In this document: positions 11,398 to 21,907 of the stretch, in pieces
How the letters are laid out: each line of letters begins with the position of its first letter
Numbering within the stretch: the first letter of the stretch is position 1
Source of the DNA: Homarus americanus
Lineage: Eukaryota > Arthropoda > Malacostraca > Decapoda > Nephropidae
Length of the DNA stretch: 64,000 nt
Assembly (NCBI RefSeq): GCF_018991925.1
Contig: NW_024724368.1
Location: 1,665,319 to 1,729,318, forward strand
Direction: 5' to 3'
The notes under the pieces: generated by a model
Database searches by the model: none
What the model was told of the DNA's origin: nothing
What the model saw: the letters and a program-made list of their open reading frames with translations, nothing else
Made by a program: the position numbers and the translations under genes

Positions 11398-11469
11398 AGT
11401 ATCATCACAGACCTGCAATCCAGAGATAAGGTCGTCCTCCTAAACTCTGAGGAGTCCGAGGAGGAGTAG
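11398..11469 (+). CDS. Mucin-like membrane protein, last exon
   Basis: After the acceptor TTTTTTACTCAACAG the frame reads SIITDLQSRDKVVLLN, then SEESEEE and a TAG stop at 11467-11469. It is phase 0, in register with exon 3 and acidic, as expected of a short cytoplasmic tail. The resulting tail after the second membrane helix is about 38 residues. No clear poly(A) signal was identified. Confidence 0.65.
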   Translation, partial: SIITDLQSRDKVVLLNSEESEEE

Positions 11470-13624
11470 TCGAGGACTTACCCTAGGTGTATGGGGAACC
11501 TCGAAACTGCGGTGAGGAGAGAATTAGTAGAAGTTAGGGGTATGGAGAAGGATCTAAAGAAGGTAATCAGATGGGGAGCGGAGAACTATGATAATAATGC
11601 GATATAGACGTGTATCCGAGGACGGGGAAATTGAAGACAAAATTAAGAATGGAAGAACAACCAGAAACAAGAGATGATGAAGAAGGTGATGTTAGAAGTG
11701 GATGAAGGAGAGTTAAGGAGACGAGGAGGTTCTTGTGGCAACTATGATATGGCGAACATGAAAATTGCGTTTGAATGTGCAGTCCTTCACCATGACACCC
11801 GTCTCTTCCACATCCCTTCTACACGTCTCTTTACCACGGTACCACGTCTCTTCCACGACACCACGTCTCTTCCACGACACCACGTCTCTTCCACGATCTA
11901 CAGCAGTCGTTGAGGATAAGTCTTCGAAAACAATGAGATTTTCCAAGAATACTTGACGTAATTCCACAATTAGGTTTTCCAAGCAGGAAAGTCCTCACTA
12001 TCACCCACTGTCCCAATTCTCTGAAATTTTTAAGTTAGATATTCATCCGTTGTGTGGGAGGTCTGTAGCCGACTATAGTGTTAAAACGCTAACCTGGCCC
12101 ATAAGTTACGCCCCTATTCTATACTAATAGCTGATTGGTTCATAGAAAATTCAAACTAAATGTGTTCACATTTGGTAGGCGCAGTCCGCGGGGAGGTAAA
12201 ACGCTCAGGGGAACCAATCTGTTATTTGTAGCTATAGACCTCAGCTACAACTGCATAGCAGAGGCCAAAAGGAACTCGCAATTACAGTGAAACTTAAAAG
12301 AAACTTAGATAAAAATTTTCAGTCCCTAGATAAGGGAGGGAAAAATTTACGTGAGAATCTCTGAAAATCCATACCTATACGTCAAAGGAATTATTCCTCT
12401 GCCGTGTCTGACACCGGCCTTTGAAAAGTCTTTGTATGGTGCCAACGAGAAATTATCTGACTACTGAAGTTAATGTTTGTGCATTGAAAGTGTCACTTTT
12501 ATAAGGCTCTCACAGCCTTTCGACTTTTGAATCAATGCGTAAAACTACGATATGATTTTGAAATAAGCATTATGTTGTGTTGAGAGAGTACTGTACAGTA
12601 TTTACGAACTGCATATCTTATTCTGTGTATGTCTAGCTATTATGTGTGTTTTATACCTGTTTTGGGGGCAATAATGTGTGTGTGTGTGTGTGTGTGTCCC
12701 ATATAACTGTAATTTGCTTTTATTTGTTTTTAAGTTGAGTTTAATAACAATTAAGTTATAAGTTATGTTTACTCTTCATACCTATGTTGGTACTAGGGTG
12801 TTGTAACAGGTGCACAAGAGCTAATAAGAATGTATCAGAAAATGGAATAGAGCTGTACGTAAAATAATTGCATGACAGATTTATCAAAACATTAACGAAG
12901 CATATAAATATTTATCTTCAGCTCACGTTGCAAATAACAAAATTAAAAATTTGTTATAGAAATTCTACGAGAAGCTAATATACCCCACATACCTTTTTTC
13001 ATAGCTATCTCAGCTTTCGTTATTTGTAATCTATAACAACTTGCCTCTTACCGCTGTGACACAGATTCGACCCATTTGAGTCATATGTTAGAATGGTGTC
13101 AAGTTTTCCCTGGCACACTTCTTTACCCCTGTATTAACATTAGATGATTAAAAACATGTAGGATGGCCGGTTATCGTAAATAATAGAATTCTAGGCTCTT
13201 TTTTTTTGTACTTTGTTACCGGACTATCATCGTTGTTTATCTGCAATCTACATGCTTTGATGGCCAATCTAGTTCGTTATCTCTTTAAGTCAAAATTGTC
13301 ACGTCCATAGTCAAATCACATAATAACTAGTAGTGTTTGCTCTTGTAAGTAGTATTTGTCAACACGTGCTTGACCAAAGTGAACTGGGTTAAAGTTCTTA
13401 CATAGCCTATAAGTGGTCACTAATCTTACACTATTTTTTATCACAGGGTAGAAATTCATACTGTATTCATATATAAATTTTCGCCAAGGAATTGATTATT
13501 AAAAAAGATTTACAATGGGGATCTATTATGTACTTCACGGTCTGTTGTTTTTAATAATATTGTGTTTCATTGTACAGTTGATGAATTCCTGTTAATATAA
13601 TATAAAATAAAATAAGTGGGTTGT
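11470..13624. other. 3' flank / intergenic
   Basis: Probable 3' UTR followed by intergenic DNA. It contains a 19-bp tandem block at 11837-11895 and a (TG)n tract at about 12671-12697. I see no further gene. Confidence 0.5.
11837..11895. repeat. Short tandem repeat, 19-20 bp unit
   Basis: About three copies of ACCACGTCTCTTCCACGAC. The overlapping short ORFs in several frames are consequences of the repeat. Confidence 0.85.
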
Positions 13625-13830
13625 TAATTGGTGGTAATCACGGAAGTGTGCTGGCCTCACACCATTGCATTCCGCGTTCAATCCTCCAACTTGGGAAAGA
13701 AGTGAGAAGGCTGTTATCAGTGTAACTCTCTTAATCAGGTTGCCTCTGGACTCTTGGTACGCCTCTTGTATAAACGGGAAGATCCGAACGTCTAGTGAGC
13801 TGGTAAGTGGTAAAATATAAATTAAAAATC
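13625..13830 (+). mobile_element. tRNA-derived SINE
   Basis: The 5' part has a degenerate A-box-like stretch (TGGTGGTAATCACGG) and, about 35 bases on, a B-box-like GCGTTCAATCC (consensus GGTTCGANTCC), the spacing of a tRNA-type RNA polymerase III promoter. A LINE-like tail follows (GTGAGCTGGTAAGTGGTAAA). Box assignment is by eye. Confidence 0.5.
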
Positions 13831-13984
13831 CTTGTTACAATATTTTAAGAATCCGAAACGAATAACTGAGACTCTGGATTTAGATAATATTGCATTGAAA
13901 ACCCAAGGAATATTATAAGAAACTGATAGTCTTACGAAAGTCAATCCCTATTAGTTGAATGCTTGTCCTAGAAATGGTGCTGGT

Positions 13985-14095
13985 GGGTTCGGCTGTCTCG
14001 GAGTCGTCTCTATCTATGGCTCTGGGCTGTCCCAGAGCTATCACTTTTTACGGCTCTAGACTGTCTCAGAGCGGTCTCTATCTACGGTTGGGCTG
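13985..14095 (+). repeat. Imperfect tandem repeat, about 40-bp unit
   Basis: Three degenerate copies built on GGCTCTGGGCTGTCCCAGAG and TCTCTATCTATGG. The short ORF across it shows the same internal repetition and is not taken as a gene. Confidence 0.55.
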
Positions 14096-14599
14096 CCTGT
14101 TTACACATGAAAAGCTTCAACGTTGGCTAGGTGGTCTGGCGGTATAAACATAGCTCCAAACGTCAGCCACCATTGTTTTGTTTGTGGGAAAAATAAAGGA
14201 AATAATAGAGCTAAAGTTTCATTTCTTCCCAAAGACAGGAAAAGGTAGACTCATAGGTCAGTGGTTGGTTCATAAGCAGTGTCGGTTAAATTACAGTTTG
14301 ATTGATCATTTCACCACTTGGTTTACTTTGCCATTTGGGCGGCGGGTCTCTTATTTGTTATTTTGTTACGAACTTCGTTGTGGCACCCATCGAGTTTTAT
14401 ACAGATGTTTTCGTTTAGTTTTATCTCCTCTTTTCAAATGTGCAATAAAAGTGGCGGAAACCAATCGAAGAAACGGAAGAGGCGAAATGCAAAATTAAAA
14501 TGGCTGTAACTTTTCCTATTAATTTTCGACAAATTTGTTTTGCATACAGTATTTGGAATGAGGAGATAAAACTACCCCCGAGTAAATTATAAGATGGGG

Positions 14600-15184
14600 G
14601 TTACTCAGTGGGTCTTAAACTGCAATTTGACCATTCACTTAAAAACACATATCAAGAACCAAGCGGACTGTGAAGAGCTGCAGAAGGACCTCTGTGGGCT
14701 CCAAGAATGGTCAAAGAAATGGCTGCTGAGATTCGATGTCACGAAGTGTAAGAGGATGCACCTGGGGCGGACCAACGGTAAGGAGGCGTATCATATGTCC
14801 CAACGGGATGAAGAAACTGCACCATTTGAGACAATGTGAGAAGGACCTAGGTGTGTATGTTGACAATGAGCTGAAGTTCTCCGGCCATTGCGAGAAGAAG
14901 GTAAACCAGGCAAATAAATTATTGGGTCTTATAAGAAGGTCGTTCAGATATCTAGTTCGTCCCTCGTAACGATCTTCAAGAGTGAAGTGCTTCCCCATTT
15001 GGAGTACTGTCAGTGTCACCCCGTCTGGTCCCCGAGATATGCTAGGAACTGTCAGTTGGTTGAAAATGTTCAAAGGAGGGCCACCAGACTGGTGCCTGCA
15101 CTTCGGCACCTCAGCTACCCTGAGAGATTGGAGCGCCTGATCTTGCCTAGCTTATACTACAGACGGGCAAGGGGTGACCTAGTT
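14600..15184 (+). pseudogene. LINE reverse transcriptase C-terminal remnant
   Basis: Three frames in succession encode the end of a CR1/Jockey-type reverse transcriptase: LQEWSKKWLLRFDVTKCK and HLGRTN; then QCEKDLGVYVDNELKFSGHC and NQANKLLGLIRRSF; then FKSEVLPHLEYC, PVWSPRY, ENVQRRATRLVPAL and ERLERLILPSLYYRR. DLGVxVD ... F..H......KA.. LG.I.R.F is characteristic of these LINE ORFs. At least two frameshifts and the loss of all upstream RT motifs make it dead. It is cut at about 15184, where sequence joined to the following Penelope-like element begins. Confidence 0.85.
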
Positions 15185-15239
15185 GAAAGGATTTTTTAGC
15201 CCTTTTAAAACAACGATCAACAAACACAGAAGGGTACCC
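15185..15239 (-). repeat. Inverted 55-bp piece of the adjacent Penelope-like element
   Basis: This segment (GAAAGGATTTTTTAGCCCTT ... AGAAGGGTACCC) is, as far as I can read, the exact reverse complement of 15741-15795 inside the downstream element. It sits directly at the element's 5' truncation point. See the finding on 5' inversion. Confidence 0.9.
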
Positions 15240-15245
15240 TGACAT

Positions 15246-16334
15246 GTGTTTAGGGCAAATGGGAAGTTCTACAAGCAAATATTTGGGATAAGCATGGGTA
15301 ATTGTCTTTCTGCTCCTCTAGCCTGTATTTATATGGAGTTTTTTGAGTCTAGATTACTACCCAATATAGTGGACTTTATTCCTCCATGGTATAGATATGT
15401 AGATGATGTTCTTTGTCTTTGGCCTAGAAACAGTGACCCTTTGGAATTTTTAGACAAGCTTAATGATATTGTCCCTAGTATCACGTTCAAAATTGAAAGA
15501 GAAATAAATGAATCCCTTCCATTTCTTGATATGCTTATCATGAGAAATGGCCAAAACTATAAATTTAAGGTATATAGAAAGCCCACACAGGTTGATAGTT
15601 TCATTCACTTTTTATCGAATCACTTTGAGTCTACCAAAATGTCAGTTTTTTCTGCTATGTTTTTAAGATGTCTGCGTATTTGTGACTCTGAATTTATTGA
15701 CGATGAATTGAAACACATTCGTTCTATTGCACAGAAACTCGGGTACCCTTCTGTGTTTGTTGATCGTTGTTTTAAAAGGGCTAAAAAATCCTTTCATTCC
15801 TCTCAAACTAGACAAGTTCCTACACTTAAGAATATTTTGACTCTGCCCTATCGTAATGAATTTGTCCCGTTAGTTCGGTCCCTCAAGCTTCTAAATATTA
15901 ATGTTGTTTTCAAGTATGACTCAACCATTACCAATATGTTAATAAGGAATAGCCCTAGTTTGAATGTAAATGGAAGTGTTTATTGTATTCCATGTAGCAA
16001 ATGTAATTGTAATTATGTAGGTCAGACAGGAAAAACTCTGCAGCTCAGAATCAAACAACATAAGTATAATATCAAAACTGCATCTGAAAGCAGTGCCTTG
16101 TTCGTTCATGTTAGGAATAATAATCACCCCATTGCTTGGGAAAAAAGCTTAGAAGTATTCAAATCATCTTGTGTCACAGAAAGACTTCTGGTTGAAGCTA
16201 GTTTGATTAAGGAATTAAAATCAATAAACCTTAGTGATGGTCAGTTCAAAACTGATAATATGTTACATAAATTTATTTGTCAGTGGCCCAAGGTTAAAAA
16301 TGCTTTGAAAACCTTTGATCTAGATGTAGGATAG
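15246..16334 (+). CDS. Penelope-like element polyprotein, 5'-truncated RT plus GIY-YIG endonuclease
   Basis: An open frame of 362 residues. It enters the reverse transcriptase at the NGKFYKQIFGISMGNCLSAP motif; the catalytic YVDD is at residues 51-54, and LPFLDMLI follows near 91-98. The C-terminal part holds a GIY-YIG nuclease: VY at 245-246, the CIPC/CNC zinc-like cysteines at 247-254, YVGQTGKT near 257-264, R268, H272, NHPI near 293 and a Glu in TERLLVEASL. RT followed by a C-terminal GIY-YIG domain defines endonuclease-bearing Penelope-like retroelements. The N-terminal RT motifs are missing, so this copy cannot be active, but the remaining frame is uninterrupted, so insertion was fairly recent. 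The first Met is not a native start. Confidence 0.93.
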   Translation: MFRANGKFYKQIFGISMGNCLSAPLACIYMEFFESRLLPNIVDFIPPWYRYVDDVLCLWPRNSDPLEFLDKLNDIVPSITFKIEREINESLPFLDMLIMRNGQNYKFKVYRKPTQVDSFIHFLSNHFESTKMSVFSAMFLRCLRICDSEFIDDELKHIRSIAQKLGYPSVFVDRCFKRAKKSFHSSQTRQVPTLKNILTLPYRNEFVPLVRSLKLLNINVVFKYDSTITNMLIRNSPSLNVNGSVYCIPCSKCNCNYVGQTGKTLQLRIKQHKYNIKTASESSALFVHVRNNNHPIAWEKSLEVFKSSCVTERLLVEASLIKELKSINLSDGQFKTDNMLHKFICQWPKVKNALKTFDLDVG

Positions 16335-16620
16335 TTATTCTGTGGGTCCTTTTTTCTGACCTGACCTGGTTAGTCACGTCACCACCCTTCTCTTAAGCTC
16401 CTCTACGTGTGTGTTGGTGTGTGGATTAGTGGATGTCATCATTATGACCTGACCTCCTGTTTTTAAGGTCACCCTGTATATTTAAGCCTCTCTCTGTCCA
16501 TGTAATCCAGTTGCCTCTGAAGATGTCTTGAATAAAGACGAAAGCTATGGTACTCCGTTGTTTCCATTTTCCCGTGTGATTTTATCAAGATTTATCTTAT
16601 CCACGTATTGTGATTTATAT

Positions 16621-16623
<3 letters not shown>
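16335..16623 (+). other. 3' UTR of the Penelope-like element
   Basis: Non-coding tail running into the (TA)n tract. At 16517-16544 it contains CTGAAGA, one extra T, a 5-bp hairpin (GTCTT/AAGAC) and GAAAG, resembling the core of a hammerhead ribozyme (CUGANGA ... GAAA). Hammerhead motifs are known from Penelope-like elements. I could not identify stems I and III. Confidence 0.5.

Positions 16624-16714
<91 letters not shown>
16624..16714. repeat. (TA)n microsatellite
   Basis: About 45 pure TA units immediately 3' of the Penelope-like element. It may mark the target of insertion or have grown from its tail. Confidence 0.97.
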
Positions 16715-16715
<1 letters not shown>

Positions 16716-16972
16716 CAACACTCAGAAGACCATGCCCTATGGTTTCTGGCTTGTCCAATAGATGGCGGCAGTGTCGGGATCCGAAAGACACTCTAGGGGT
16801 AGTTTAGGCTCCTTGTAACATTCCTCGTGATAAACATTGTGATTGTCGAGGTCGACCTTGAGCTTCAAAGTTACTTTGAACTTTGCTCCAGCAGCAGTTC
16901 CTGCCATATCTTCAGTACTTATCGTGATGTCTCATTGTCACGGCTGTGTGTGTCTGTACTAACGTAAGAAAC

Positions 16973-17072
16973 ATGAGTGAAGAAATAAACGCAGACACAC
17001 TGCAAGAGATTCTTATTTCTGCCAAAGAAGATTTGCAGAAGGTATTGGACGAAGCTCGTCAGAAGTTCGAAG
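16973..17072 (+). CDS. Probable first coding exon, candidate N-terminus of the selenoprotein L gene
   Basis: ATG in good context (GAAACATGAG), 33 codons with clear codon structure, and a strong donor GAAG|GTAAGAAA. It encodes MSEEINADTLQEILISAKED, then LQKVLDEARQKFE, a strongly helical acidic/basic N-terminus without signal peptide. The exon ends one base into a codon. The next recognised downstream exon of compatible character (36029) needs two bases carried over, so either one exon is missing between them or this exon belongs to another gene. The DNA upstream (16730-16970) is less AT-rich and has a GATGGCGGC motif at about 16762, consistent with a promoter. Confidence 0.5.
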
Positions 17073-20000
17073 GTAAGAAATTAAGAGCTTAACTAGTAAG
17101 GTTTGTCTACTAATAATTAGTGAAGGAAGAAGACATCTTTTTAGTTACTCGGTAACCCACCTTCGAGGTCATGGTTTGCACTTACCGATTGTCAAAATAT
17201 TACGGTAATACTCGAGTGGTTAATCCTCACCATTCACTTAACTTGAGGAAATTTCTCCATAGAAGATAAACGCTAAGTAAATTTTTACTTTCAGACAACA
17301 TGGGAATATTAGGAATTATTTTGGTAAAGGTGGAGGAGACGGTTAGCACCAGAAGGACTTTATTGAATTGCAGGCATTCAAAACACACACACACACACAA
17401 AAAAAAATCGGTAAAACATAATTTCAACCTAACCGGTAAAAATCGTTTGGTATTATTGCAGTTTCAGCCAATACACGGCCGACTGTTTTAACAATCCCCA
17501 ACCTTTTGATCTCCCAATTTGGAACATTTCTAACTCCATTTCAACCAGAGGCAAAGAATAATAACTTTCGAAATGAATTTTAAAGTTTTTCCATACTTTT
17601 ACAACAGTATGGCCGTATGTTACTTATGCGTGTGTTCTTTCGTCTGACCCTCAGCCTGTCCCTGGCCCCTTGACTTCTAATTAGGGTATTGTACTGATTT
17701 GGGGGTAAGGTTAGGTTTGGTTTGGTTAGTTTAAATTAGGTTAGGTTTTGTAGCCTTGGGGGGGGGAATACACGGCTGACTGTTCTAACCATCCCAACCT
17801 TTAGATCTCCTTATTTGGAGGATTTCTAACCCCATTTCAACCAGGGGACAAAGAATAATAATTTCAAATGAATTTTAAAAGTTTTTCCATACATTGGGGA
17901 AGGGATAACTCTAAAACAGATACTTCCCCCACGGAAATAAAGGTCACATTCGATTAAATCACACCAAAATACACAGGATGAACTAATTTATAAACTAATA
18001 GGGTATATTGGCTGAAACTATAATTTTCCAATTGGTCACAGCACTGCTTCTCAAATGTAACCTAACCTAATGCAGCGTAGTAACCTACGAATGAATGCAC
18101 TGGATCTCTCTGGACGTGGTAACTTAAAATCCTAAATTCACCGGATAACTGAAATGATAATATAGTACGTAATACCAGAAGTGGTGTTATTTTACTTTCG
18201 GACATAGTGCCCCCGAAAGTTATAAACTACTGAAACATTTAGATTTTAAGTAGTTTTCAGTCTTCGTCTGTGAGGAGATGTTATCTGTGCATCACACAGG
18301 CTCTATGTTGACTGACATCATCCTGTCGTGACCAATGAGATATCGATATCATTATGCAAATTTTTTTTCGAATAATCACATTTGATTTTTCTCAAAGGAA
18401 GCAGCCTGGGTATGATTTAAAGTTCATTGACCAGTTTCAGAATGGCCGTGGTAGAGGTTGGTTGTCTTTTGTGTTCCTACGATTATTTTAAGATTATTTC
18501 CGAGTTTTACAAGAAAGACGTTTATTCTATCCAATTCTTACGTATCCCTGTTCCTTCCGATTCTAATTAAGGTATTGTACTTTCAGACATGGCGCGCCCC
18601 AAAGTATTTAACTTCCGAAACATTTCGGTTAGTTTAAGCTAGGCCTACCGGGGGTTTTCCCTGGCTAAGGGTCAGGTTAGGCCAGCTGGGGGTCCGGGAG
18701 CAGAGCCCCCGGCTAGGAGTTAGGTTAGGTTTTGTTAGGTCAGATGACTCGTTTTCGTTTTCTCCCCCATCCAAAAACCCCGATTTCCCTGGCACTCCTC
18801 CATTATTGTTGGGGGGAGGGGGGCAAAAACTAGCAATTTCCACCCAAAATGAAGGTCAGATTCGATTAAAACACACCAAAATACACCGGAAAAACATATT
18901 GGTCAACCCCTAGGGACTCATGTCCAAAAATAAAAATTTACCCCAAAACTACCTAACTTCCTAGTCAGCCCCCCCCCCCCTCTTCCCCACCATAATAAAG
19001 AGAAAGTATTTATTTTGATATCTGGTATCAATGAAAGCAACTTTGTTGAAGTGTCTTGATGTTAATTTACATTTTTAGTGGACACGAGAGTACGCTCGGT
19101 CAGAGCATGCGGCGATACACCGGATTTGTTATTTTTTTTTTAATAATTAATTTCTTCATGTACAAAACATGTAGAGACATCATTTTAGTGTCATATGATT
19201 AGTTTTTGTGTTTTACCCCCACAATTTCCCTCATCCTTTATGCTCTGCCCACTACAGGTAATTTATGACTGTAGATAGAAATATATTTATACAGTTGACC
19301 CATTTTCAATGAAAAACAGCTAATGGTAATTATCCAAATGTAATTACTTAACACTTTCATTTTCTGTACTGTATTCACTTATGAATCATCCCAACCTATT
19401 TTCATTACACAGATTAGGTGAAATGTGTGGTAATGGGGGTAATGGTGATCAGCTGATGAACTGTCCAGGCATCAACAAACTGGTGCATAAGCACAGGCTC
19501 ATGTCTCCTAAATTCCTTTCTTTATATATCATTGTATTCTCCTTCTATTCATAGTTCAGTAATAATGTCATGGCATATAAACTGAGAAGTCCGATAGCGT
19601 CGGTGGGAATCAGCTGATGCAAGCCACAGTGATGTCAGAGAATGTGTCTCTTGAACTTCCACCGTCCACCAGCATATCACATGAAGTCGCTTTAAATCTA
19701 GATACTAAAAACCATTCGATGTGACTTTTGCCAAGTGCTGATAGGGTTAAATGCTTGTTGGTTTAGGTAAAATTTCGGATGGAATTACATTTGAGCATTC
19801 ATTAACTATGTCTTACCTATGTTTAGTAACCAGAACAATGAGATAATGCTTTCCAATTTTAATAGAATATTGTACAGTATTATGAAGGGTATGATTTGTC
19901 ATCAGATTCATGAGTTTCAGTGTTTCTCAGTAAAAGTAGGTGCCTGCAGCCCATGTTATTTGTACTCATTATAGGAGTTAAAGAGGGTGTTCATTAAGGT

Positions 20001-20552
20001 GGGAACAATATCAGTCAAGCTCATCACTGCCTCACTTGTGTACAATGCTCTTACACCTTTCCCATGTGTGCTTCTTTATAGTAAGCCTAATTAGCTGAAA
20101 TACACTATTGATACCCAGTCAGTAGGATTACACATAACTACAATGTTATAGTTGGAAGATATTCAGCTTTAATGAGAAACCGAAAACATGAGGTGAGCAC
20201 TAGTGTATAAATTGAAATTTGTCAAAATTGTTAGTTGATTATGACAACAGCTACAGACACTTTAAAAGGGTTTTGTCTAGAGGAGAGAAGTGTGATTGAG
20301 GGGTCAGAAGTGCAGTTTGGTATGTATCAAGAGGTGGATTCAATAGGAAAGAATTTTTGCATAAAGTAATGTCAACATAGTTATTTCAAAGCTAGAAATA
20401 CCACAAAAAGGTTTTTCTCTGAAGAAGTACTGTGCAGTACTGTACACTATCCTCAGGCCTACCCCCTTTTTTCAATTTTCTCCCACAAGTCAATCACATC
20501 CCATCATTACTGTACCTGTTCTTAATTGAGGCCAGAAGTACAGAATACTATA
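17073..20552. other. Intron or intergenic DNA with local duplications
   Basis: No coding exon recognised. It holds a duplicated block (see 17472-17900), a TTAGGTTAGGTT-rich stretch near 17700-17760 and 18720-18735, and a repeated segment (TTCGATTAAA ... CACACCAAAATACAC at about 17951 and 18859). Confidence 0.5.
17472..17900 (+). repeat. Direct repeat pair, about 125 bp per copy
   Basis: 17472-17600 and 17768-17895 are diverged direct copies. Both contain ACACGGC(C/T)GACTGTT, CCAACCTTT.GATCTCC, CCATTTCAACCAG and AATTTTAAA.GTTTTTCCATAC. The pair is probably a local duplication or two copies of an unnamed repeat. Confidence 0.75.
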
Positions 20553-21377
20553 CAGTGGTCCCTCGGTTAACGAGCACAATCCGTTCTAGAAGGTTGCTCG
20601 TTAACCGAAAAATTTGTTAACCGAAACCATTGTTTCAATGGGTTTCTGGGTAATTGGTTCCAGCTCACCGAAAATTGCCTAAATTCAACAAAAAAAGGTA
20701 GAAAAGTACACTTACTTTAAGGTGTGTATGTAGAAGGCTCCTGGATGATGATGGGAATTAGAATGGGGGTGGAGGAGAAGGGAGAAGAGAAGGCATTGGG
20801 GTGGAAGAGAAGTCACCCCATGGTGCCATTTCACCCATAATATTTTAGTTCTCTTGGTGTAATTCAAGATTATTTTCTTTAAATCAACACTGCACTGCAT
20901 TATATATTGTCAATATGTAAAATAAATTTCAAAATGACCAATAATTTGCTTGGAAACACAGAAAAAAGCGTTTAGTTGAAGTCTCAAGCAAGATGTTAAC
21001 TCCACTGAAAAGACAGAGACTGGCATCTGTTTGGTGTGTTGCCAGGCTGGATGGCGCACATAAAACTAGTTTCCTTACCTTCAATTATCTTCAATCATTG
21101 TTAAAATTACTAAAAAAATTTAGTATTAAACTTTTAAAATTATTGAATAGTATAAACTTCTTGATATTTACTAAATTGGTAAGGAATATAAGCCCTAGAA
21201 CCGATTACTGTATTGGCGGACTAATACTACAGCTGGTGGACCACCAAATGCAAGCGAAAACATGTTGAGGTCTGCTCGTAAGAAACTCGTTAATCGAGGG
21301 ATTGCTCGTTAACCGAAGTTAAGAATCTTATGGAAGGTAACTCGTTAACCGAAATCTCGTTGACCGAGGGACCACTG
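20553..21377 (+). mobile_element. Non-autonomous pogo/Tigger-like element, 825 bp
   Basis: Flanked by TA on both sides. The left end CAGTGGTCCCTCGGTTAACG and the right end (GACCGAGGGACCACTG) are reverse complements. Sub-terminal GTTAACCGAAA motifs occur several times. No transposase. A truncated, inverted copy lies at 45765-45985. Confidence 0.88.
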
Positions 21378-21796
21378 TACAGTATATGATAGTGTAAGAG
21401 AAAAAATTCCTGCCAGTAGTGTTAAAGAATAAAATGCATGGTTCCCTGGAATGTGGATTCAAATTATTGTAAAGTGAGGAGTACTGTACTTGGAAAGTAA
21501 GATGATTCTTTTGTATAAAAAAAAAAATCTTTTAGCTAAAATGGTATACAGGTATCAAAATACTATGCTCTGACCAGAATAGCCATTCTGCTATCAATAA
21601 TAGGGTGTGTGGATATCTGTTATGCATAAAGTCCAGTTATGTTTTATTCATGAAGAGCCCTGTTTGGAAAGGGACACCAATGTCCCAAATGTGGAAGCTT
21701 GTAAGTTGGCTACCAGATTTTGATCTAGTTGGTACAAGATGCTTCCAGCCTTCCTTGTGGATTTATAACTTAAGAAATTTGGTCATTCCTTTCACA

Positions 21797-21907
21797 ATGA
21801 CCAACAAAAACTTGAGCATAGCTTCAACAAGTTCTTCAACAAATGCCGAGAAGAAGAGAAAGTGGAAGGTGCTTAGTATAGAACAAAAAGTAGACATCAT
21901 GATATGA
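21797..21907 (+). pseudogene. Tigger-type transposase N-terminal fragment
   Basis: Encodes about 36 residues ending KKRKWKVLSIEQKVDIMI before a stop. KRK.L(S/T)x(E/D)QKvdII is the start of the psq/CENP-B-type helix-turn-helix of pogo/Tigger transposases. Nothing more of the transposase follows in frame. Confidence 0.55.

Noticed and set aside
21605..21796. Upstream part of the 100-codon ORF as part of a transposase
   Set aside because: Only the last 36 codons resemble a Tigger N-terminus; the preceding residues show no similarity I can recognise.
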